Source: Caballeronia megalochromosomata
Lineage (GTDB): Bacteria > Pseudomonadota > Gammaproteobacteria > Burkholderiales > Burkholderiaceae
DNA length: 64,000 nucleotides
Assembly (NCBI GenBank): GCA_001580565.1
Contig: LRBF01000271.1
Coordinates: 84,759 to 148,758 of the forward strand
Reading direction: 5' to 3'
Below the pieces are notes generated by a model that did no database searches, had not been told where the DNA came from, and worked only from the letters and a program-made list of their open reading frames with translations. Below are positions 59,967 through 64,000 of the stretch, in pieces; positions within the stretch are counted from its first letter, which is position 1; each line of letters starts with the position of its first letter. The position numbers were made by a program, and so were the translations under genes.

Positions 59967-60162
59967 GTCGGCCTCTCCGAATGTGAGCGTCGGACCCTCG
60001 ACCAAGCCTAGACCTGACGGGACGGGCTTTCAAGGTGGCGGAAACCTTGGCCGGTCCCGGCATGTCCATCGGGAGGTCCGGCGAGATGCGCGCGCTGCGC
60101 TCAAGCATCCCGCCAACGCGCCGATAAGCCAACCAACAGCCTCTGAAGCAAGGATGCGGGCG

Positions 60163-62346
60163 ATGAAATTCCTGGCCCTTTTGACGACTTCGCTGATCGC
60201 ACTCGCCCTCGCGCCGCAGGCCGGCGCGGCCGGCGCGCAACTCAGCTACACCACATCATGGATCGGCAACACGTTCGGTTTCGGCGACGGCAAATGGATG
60301 CAGCAGGACATCCAGGCGCTGCGGGTCGCATCGGACGGCACGGTCTACACCAACTCGCCGTGGGATGAAAGCGGCGCCGAAATCGCCGCGTATCGCAACG
60401 GCGACCGTATCGCGGTCGCGGGCGCGACGCATGGCTGGGCCGCGGCGGGCGGCGACGCGGTGACATCGAACAGTGCGTATCTCTATGCCGCGATGTCGAT
60501 CGGCAATCAGGGCGGCGGTCTCGTCGGCGCGGACTATCCGCCGAACGGCTATACGTGGTTCGGCATCACGCGGCGCGCGATCGGCAATATCGCGCTCGGC
60601 GCGCCGTTCGCGGGCGGCGCGGGCAACAGTGCGAACGCGGCGAAGAACAGCTTCCTGATCGTCGATACGGTTCCGGCAGGCACGGACGCCGGCATTCGCG
60701 GTCTCGCCGCCAACGACAGCGAGCTTTTCGTCGCCGATCAATTCGCCAATCGCATCATCGTGTTCGATGCCGCTTCGATGCGGCGCAAACGCGCGTTCGA
60801 TGTCGCATCGCCGGGACGCATCGCGCTCGATCCGGACGGCTCGCTGTGGGTCATCACGGGCGCGCTGACGGGGCAGAAGGCCATCAGGCATTATTCGGCG
60901 GCGGGCGCGTCGCTCGGCGGCGCGCCGGTGCTGCCGGGCGCGGCGATTCCCGCCGACATCGCCCTGTCCGCCGCCGGCGATCTCTACATCGCCGATATCG
61001 GCCCCGCGCAACAGATTCTCGCGTACAAGAGGCGCGCCGCATCGACGCTGCAAGCCGCCACGCCGATCGGCACGCTGAACGGCGTGAATCACACGCCCGC
61101 GGGCGCGATCGATGCCGGCCGCCTGAACTTCGTCACGGGCATCGGGTTCGATGCGGCGGGCAATCTGTATGTGGGCCAGAACGGCGAAGGCCCGCGGCCG
61201 CTGAACTCGGCGTCGGTCGGCATTGGCGCGGTGCTGCAGGCGTTCAAGGGCACGACGCGATCGCTGTTATGGGAACTCGACGGCCTCGTGTTCGTCGACG
61301 GCGCCGCCATCGATCCCGGCGCGCCCGACACCATCTACACCGGCTCGAAAATCTTCACGATGGACTGGACGAAGCCGCCCGGCAAGCAGTGGACCTACAC
61401 CGCGTCCACGGTCGATCGCTTCACGTATCCGGACGACCCCGAACTGCACATCGGGCGCGGCGTGCGCGGCGAACCGATGGTGCGGCGCCTGAACGGCAAC
61501 CGGCCTTATCTCTACACGCTCGATCCGTATTCGCACGAGCTCTACGTGCATCGTTTCGATGCAGCGCACGGCAGCACGGCGATACCGTCGGGCATGTTTG
61601 CGCAGGCCAGCATCGCTGGCGGGTTTCCGTCGAATCAGCCGGCCTATGGTGAATGGATGTGGCGCGACGCGGACGGCGACGGGCGCCTCGGCAAGAACGA
61701 ATTCACCGGCAATCCATCGACGGGCAGCACGGTCGGCAACAGCTTCATGTGGGTCGATTCGGCGGGCGCCGTGTGGTTCGGCACGCCGACGAGCGGCATT
61801 CGCCAGATGCCGGTGCAAGGCTTCGATGCGATCGGCAACCCGGTTTATTCGTACGCGGCGTCGAGAACCTTCGCGATGCCGTCGCCGTTCACGCGCATCG
61901 GGCGCGTGCTGTATGTCGCCGAAACGGACACGATGTACGTGTCGGGCTTCACGCAGACGATCCCCTACGACGCGGCGCGCTGGAAAGAAGCCGGACCCAC
62001 GCTCGCGCGCTACGACAACTGGAGCACCGGCGCGCCCGTGATGACGTATGCGATCTCGCTGCCGTGGAATACCGCGAGCACGCCACCCGTCACGACGGTC
62101 GGCGTCGCCGCCGCGGGCGACTATCTGTTCGTCGCGGAGCTGTACACGCAGAAGGTGGATGTCTACGACGCACGCACCGGCGCGCCGGTCGGCTTCATGA
62201 CGCCGGGGGCGAATGTCGGCGGCACGAGCGGTCAGGTGGATGTGGAACTGGGCATCAGCGCGACGCGACGCCCGAACGGCGAGTACGTCGTCCTGCTGGA
62301 AGACGACGCCCGCGCCAAGATCCTCATGTACCAGTGGACGCCGTGA
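60163..62346 (+). CDS. Large exported beta-propeller-like protein with an EF-hand loop
   Basis: The 727-residue protein has a signal peptide (FLALLTTSLIALALAPQAGA) and a chain of NHL/SMP-30-like repeats (RGLAANDSELFVADQFANRI, RIALDPDGSLWVITG, DIALSAAGDLYIADIGPAQQ, IGFDAAGNLYVGQNGEG) that fold as propeller blades. At about residue 500 WRDADGDGRLGKNEF is a canonical calcium-binding loop (D-x-D-x-D-G-x5-E). A later part has VAAAGDYLFVAELYTQKVDV. ATG 60163 is chosen because AAGGA lies 8 bases upstream; ATG 60154 is possible. It is probably periplasmic or secreted; the ligand or enzyme activity is unknown. Confidence 0.75.
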   Translation: MKFLALLTTSLIALALAPQAGAAGAQLSYTTSWIGNTFGFGDGKWMQQDIQALRVASDGTVYTNSPWDESGAEIAAYRNGDRIAVAGATHGWAAAGGDAVTSNSAYLYAAMSIGNQGGGLVGADYPPNGYTWFGITRRAIGNIALGAPFAGGAGNSANAAKNSFLIVDTVPAGTDAGIRGLAANDSELFVADQFANRIIVFDAASMRRKRAFDVASPGRIALDPDGSLWVITGALTGQKAIRHYSAAGASLGGAPVLPGAAIPADIALSAAGDLYIADIGPAQQILAYKRRAASTLQAATPIGTLNGVNHTPAGAIDAGRLNFVTGIGFDAAGNLYVGQNGEGPRPLNSASVGIGAVLQAFKGTTRSLLWELDGLVFVDGAAIDPGAPDTIYTGSKIFTMDWTKPPGKQWTYTASTVDRFTYPDDPELHIGRGVRGEPMVRRLNGNRPYLYTLDPYSHELYVHRFDAAHGSTAIPSGMFAQASIAGGFPSNQPAYGEWMWRDADGDGRLGKNEFTGNPSTGSTVGNSFMWVDSAGAVWFGTPTSGIRQMPVQGFDAIGNPVYSYAASRTFAMPSPFTRIGRVLYVAETDTMYVSGFTQTIPYDAARWKEAGPTLARYDNWSTGAPVMTYAISLPWNTASTPPVTTVGVAAAGDYLFVAELYTQKVDVYDARTGAPVGFMTPGANVGGTSGQVDVELGISATRRPNGEYVVLLEDDARAKILMYQWTP

Positions 62347-62355
62347 GCAACGAAG

Positions 62356-62751
62356 TCAGGGCTTCGCGTGGCGCGCGGCGAGCGTGGCGAGATCGCGGCG
62401 TACCCAGTCCGCATCGGCGGCGAATTTCTCGTCGGACATGCCAGGCGCGCGAAACAGCGTGAGCGCCACTTCAGCGCCCGCGCCGTTCTGATAGACGCGC
62501 AATGGAACGTAAACCTCTTCGCCGCTCGGCAGACTGACGCGATGATCCATGACCCCGAACGCATTGTGATCGGTGAAGCGGATCGTCACGTCGCCTTCGG
62601 GACCGCGCGCGCGCCAGTGGCCGCCCATGTCTTCGAGCGTCGACTGCGCGAGCCCCGATGCCCACGTCGGAAAGACTTCCGGACGCCAGATCGCGTCGTA
62701 GAGCGCGCGCCAGTCGCGCTCGATCGTCACGGTGAGGGTCTGCGTTTCCAT
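62356..62751 (-). CDS. SRPBCC-like small protein
   Basis: The 131-residue protein has the SRPBCC pattern: TLTVTIERDWRALYDAIWRP, FPTWASGLAQSTLEDMGGHW and a C-terminal helix DEKFAADADWVRRDLATLAA. A small hydrophobic-ligand-binding protein is the usual interpretation. It is the downstream neighbour of the coiled-coil gene on the same strand with 13 bases between, so both may be one transcript. Confidence 0.75.
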   Translation of the reverse strand: METQTLTVTIERDWRALYDAIWRPEVFPTWASGLAQSTLEDMGGHWRARGPEGDVTIRFTDHNAFGVMDHRVSLPSGEEVYVPLRVYQNGAGAEVALTLFRAPGMSDEKFAADADWVRRDLATLAARHAKP

Positions 62752-62764
62752 GGTCAGGTGCGCG

Positions 62765-64000
62765 TCACGTCTCGATCTTCGACATCACCGCCGTAGCCGG
62801 ATCGTAGCGATAGCCCTTTTGCGCGAGCTGTTGCGCCATCTTGTCGCCGATCAGCTTCTGCTGCGCGTCGCGCAACACGAGTTCGTGATCCGGCTTCAGA
62901 CGTTCCAGCTCGACCGCAAGCCTGCGCATCAGCGCGACTTCGCCGGTGCTGCGGGCATCGATGAAGAGGATCTTTTCGTTGGCCACATCGAGACGCTGGC
63001 GCAAGTCCTTCGCGTAGGTGACCCATTGCTCGGCATTGGCGCGAAGGTCGTCGTAGGCCTTCGAGTGCGCTTTCGCCTGCGCCGAAACCTGACGCTGCAG
63101 CGACGCGAGTTCCGTTTCTTCGCCCTGCTCTTTCTCGACGAGGCGCTTCGCGAGATCGGTCGCGTTCTTCTCGGCCGCCTCGGCGCGCTCGCGCAGCGCG
63201 TTGACATCGGACGACACGCGCGCGAGTTCGGCGCCCTGCTCGGCCTTTTCGTGCATCAGCGTGCTGATTCGCTTGTGGGCTTCGTCGAGCTCGCCGCTGA
63301 CGCGGCCGGCGTGATCGCGCTGCGCCGAAATTTCCGCGCTCTGCGCCGCCGCGTTCTCACGCTGCGCCGCGAGCGCGCCGCGCACTTCGTTCAACTCCGC
63401 TTCCAGCGCGGCCACGCGTGCGAGGCTTTCGCTCGCCTGCGCCTCGGCGGCCTGCGCGCGAGCATGCGCGGCGTGGGCATCCTGCGACCAGCGTTCGGCT
63501 TCCGCCGATTTTTCCTGCGATGCGAGGCTCAGCGCTTCATGCTGCTGGCGCGCGTGATCACGCTCCTGTGCGATGCGCGCAAGCTCGTCGTCCTTGCCCG
63601 CCATCAGCGCATGCAGATCCGCATGATCCTGACGCGCGCGGTCGCGCTCCTCGGCGATGCGCGCGAGCGCCTCATCCTTGCCCGCCGTCAGCGCATGCAG
63701 ATCCGCATGATCCTGACGCGCCTGATCCCGCTCTTGTGCGATGCGCGCGAGTTCTTCATCCTTGCCCGCGAGCGACGCGCTCAATTGCTCGTGCTGCTGT
63801 CGCGCCTGGTTGCGCTCCTCGGCGATGCGCGCGAGTTCCTCATCCTTGCCCGCGAGCGACGCGCTCAATTGCTCGTGCTGCTGCCGCGCCTGGTTGCGCT
63901 CCTCGGCGATGCGCGCGAGTTCCTCATCCTTGCCCGCGAGCGACGCGTGCAGATTCCCGTGCTGCTGGCGGGCCTGATCGAGCCATCTGGAGCTGTCGTT
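62765..64000 (-). CDS. Coiled-coil protein with 28-residue tandem repeats, 5' end outside the window
   Basis: The frame is open to the right edge, so the N-terminus is missing; at least 411 residues are present. From the edge inwards come a short lead, then five 28-residue repeats of the type LxASLAGKDEELARIAEERN (residues shown are the conserved start) at 63952 to 63533, then a long heptad-type coiled coil (ERWSQDAHAAHARAQAAEAQ onward), and a C-terminal region AVELERLKPDHELVLRDAQQ. It is highly charged and rod-like. In such genomes similar proteins are fused to glycosyltransferase or methyltransferase domains at the N-terminus, which cannot be seen here. Confidence 0.75.
   Translation of the reverse strand, partial: NDSSRWLDQARQQHGNLHASLAGKDEELARIAEERNQARQQHEQLSASLAGKDEELARIAEERNQARQQHEQLSASLAGKDEELARIAQERDQARQDHADLHALTAGKDEALARIAEERDRARQDHADLHALMAGKDDELARIAQERDHARQQHEALSLASQEKSAEAERWSQDAHAAHARAQAAEAQASESLARVAALEAELNEVRGALAAQRENAAAQSAEISAQRDHAGRVSGELDEAHKRISTLMHEKAEQGAELARVSSDVNALRERAEAAEKNATDLAKRLVEKEQGEETELASLQRQVSAQAKAHSKAYDDLRANAEQWVTYAKDLRQRLDVANEKILFIDARSTGEVALMRRLAVELERLKPDHELVLRDAQQKLIGDKMAQQLAQKGYRYDPATAVMSKIET
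63533..63952. repeat. Five tandem 84-bp repeats within the coiled-coil gene
   Basis: Five consecutive in-frame 84-base units (63869-63952, 63785-63868, 63701-63784, 63617-63700, 63533-63616) encode 28-residue versions of L-x-A-x-x-AGKDEELARIA-x-ER-x-x-AR. The outer units are nearly identical at the base level and inner ones have drifted. This is suited to length change by slippage or recombination. Confidence 0.9.

Overview
The window is GC-rich, densely coded, unspliced bacterial DNA, with short intergenic gaps, many ATGA-type gene overlaps and a very high density of LysR/GntR/MarR-type regulators beside catabolic or efflux genes. Gene content (UvrA2, AmpR/AmpC, glcDEF, an Aae-type efflux set, a galactarate/talarate operon, an L-arabinose/D-galactose dehydrogenase, a fused indolepyruvate ferredoxin oxidoreductase) points to a betaproteobacterium of the Burkholderia/Paraburkholderia/Caballeronia group, probably an environmental or plant/soil species. 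This is a judgement from protein resemblance; no database was searched. I saw no rRNA, tRNA, CRISPR array, prophage or insertion sequence.

Layout. 1-2.9 kb: tail of a probable GntR regulator, a universal stress protein, a LysR protein with two DNA-binding domains and an O-methyltransferase. 3.0-7.3 kb: an ECF sigma/anti-sigma operon led by a membrane protein resembling the sensor half of the anti-sigma factor, then a convergent SulP permease plus beta-carbonic anhydrase pair (probable bicarbonate uptake). 7.5-12.8 kb: alpha/beta hydrolase, a glycosyltransferase/polysaccharide deacetylase operon, a GntR regulator and small stress/secreted proteins. 12.9-16.9 kb: UvrA2-type ATPase, a ppGpp-hydrolase-like HD protein and a YdcF-type membrane protein.

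17.3-23.4 kb is the most interesting part: a free-standing carrier protein, an acyl-CoA dehydrogenase homologue, an amino acid:[carrier protein] ligase (a truncated seryl-tRNA-synthetase relative with its Cys-Glu-Cys zinc site), a DUF1839 protein with a BtrH-like Cys/His/Asp arrangement, and a GH2 glycosidase. The first four genes overlap or nearly touch. I read it as a pathway that loads an amino acid on the carrier, perhaps modifies it there, and transfers it to an acceptor.

23.5-28.1 kb: talarate/galactarate dehydratase, MFS transporter and divergent GntR-like LacI repressor with two 16-bp operators, then a sugar 1-dehydrogenase. 28.2-37.2 kb: fused 2-oxoacid:ferredoxin oxidoreductase with a divergent LysR gene, and a LysR-aconitase-family-MFS operon whose hydro-lyase has its swivel domain first. 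37.2-41.4 kb: exported ferritin-like protein, AmpC-type beta-lactamase with divergent AmpR and a candidate AmpR site, and a DUF1275 membrane protein. 41.5-47.3 kb: MarR regulator and AaeB/AaeX/AaeA/NodT-type efflux operon, then an SRPBCC protein. 47.4-52.8 kb: PAP2 phosphatase and glycolate oxidase glcDEF with divergent GlcC-type regulator and two palindromic operators. 52.9-64 kb: MHYT-GGDEF-EAL protein, an HdeD-like/permuted NlpC-P60-like fusion, a small secreted protein, a NYN-OST-HTH protein, nitronate monooxygenase, a large exported beta-propeller-like protein with an EF-hand loop, an SRPBCC protein, and a coiled-coil gene with an 84-bp tandem repeat running off the right edge.
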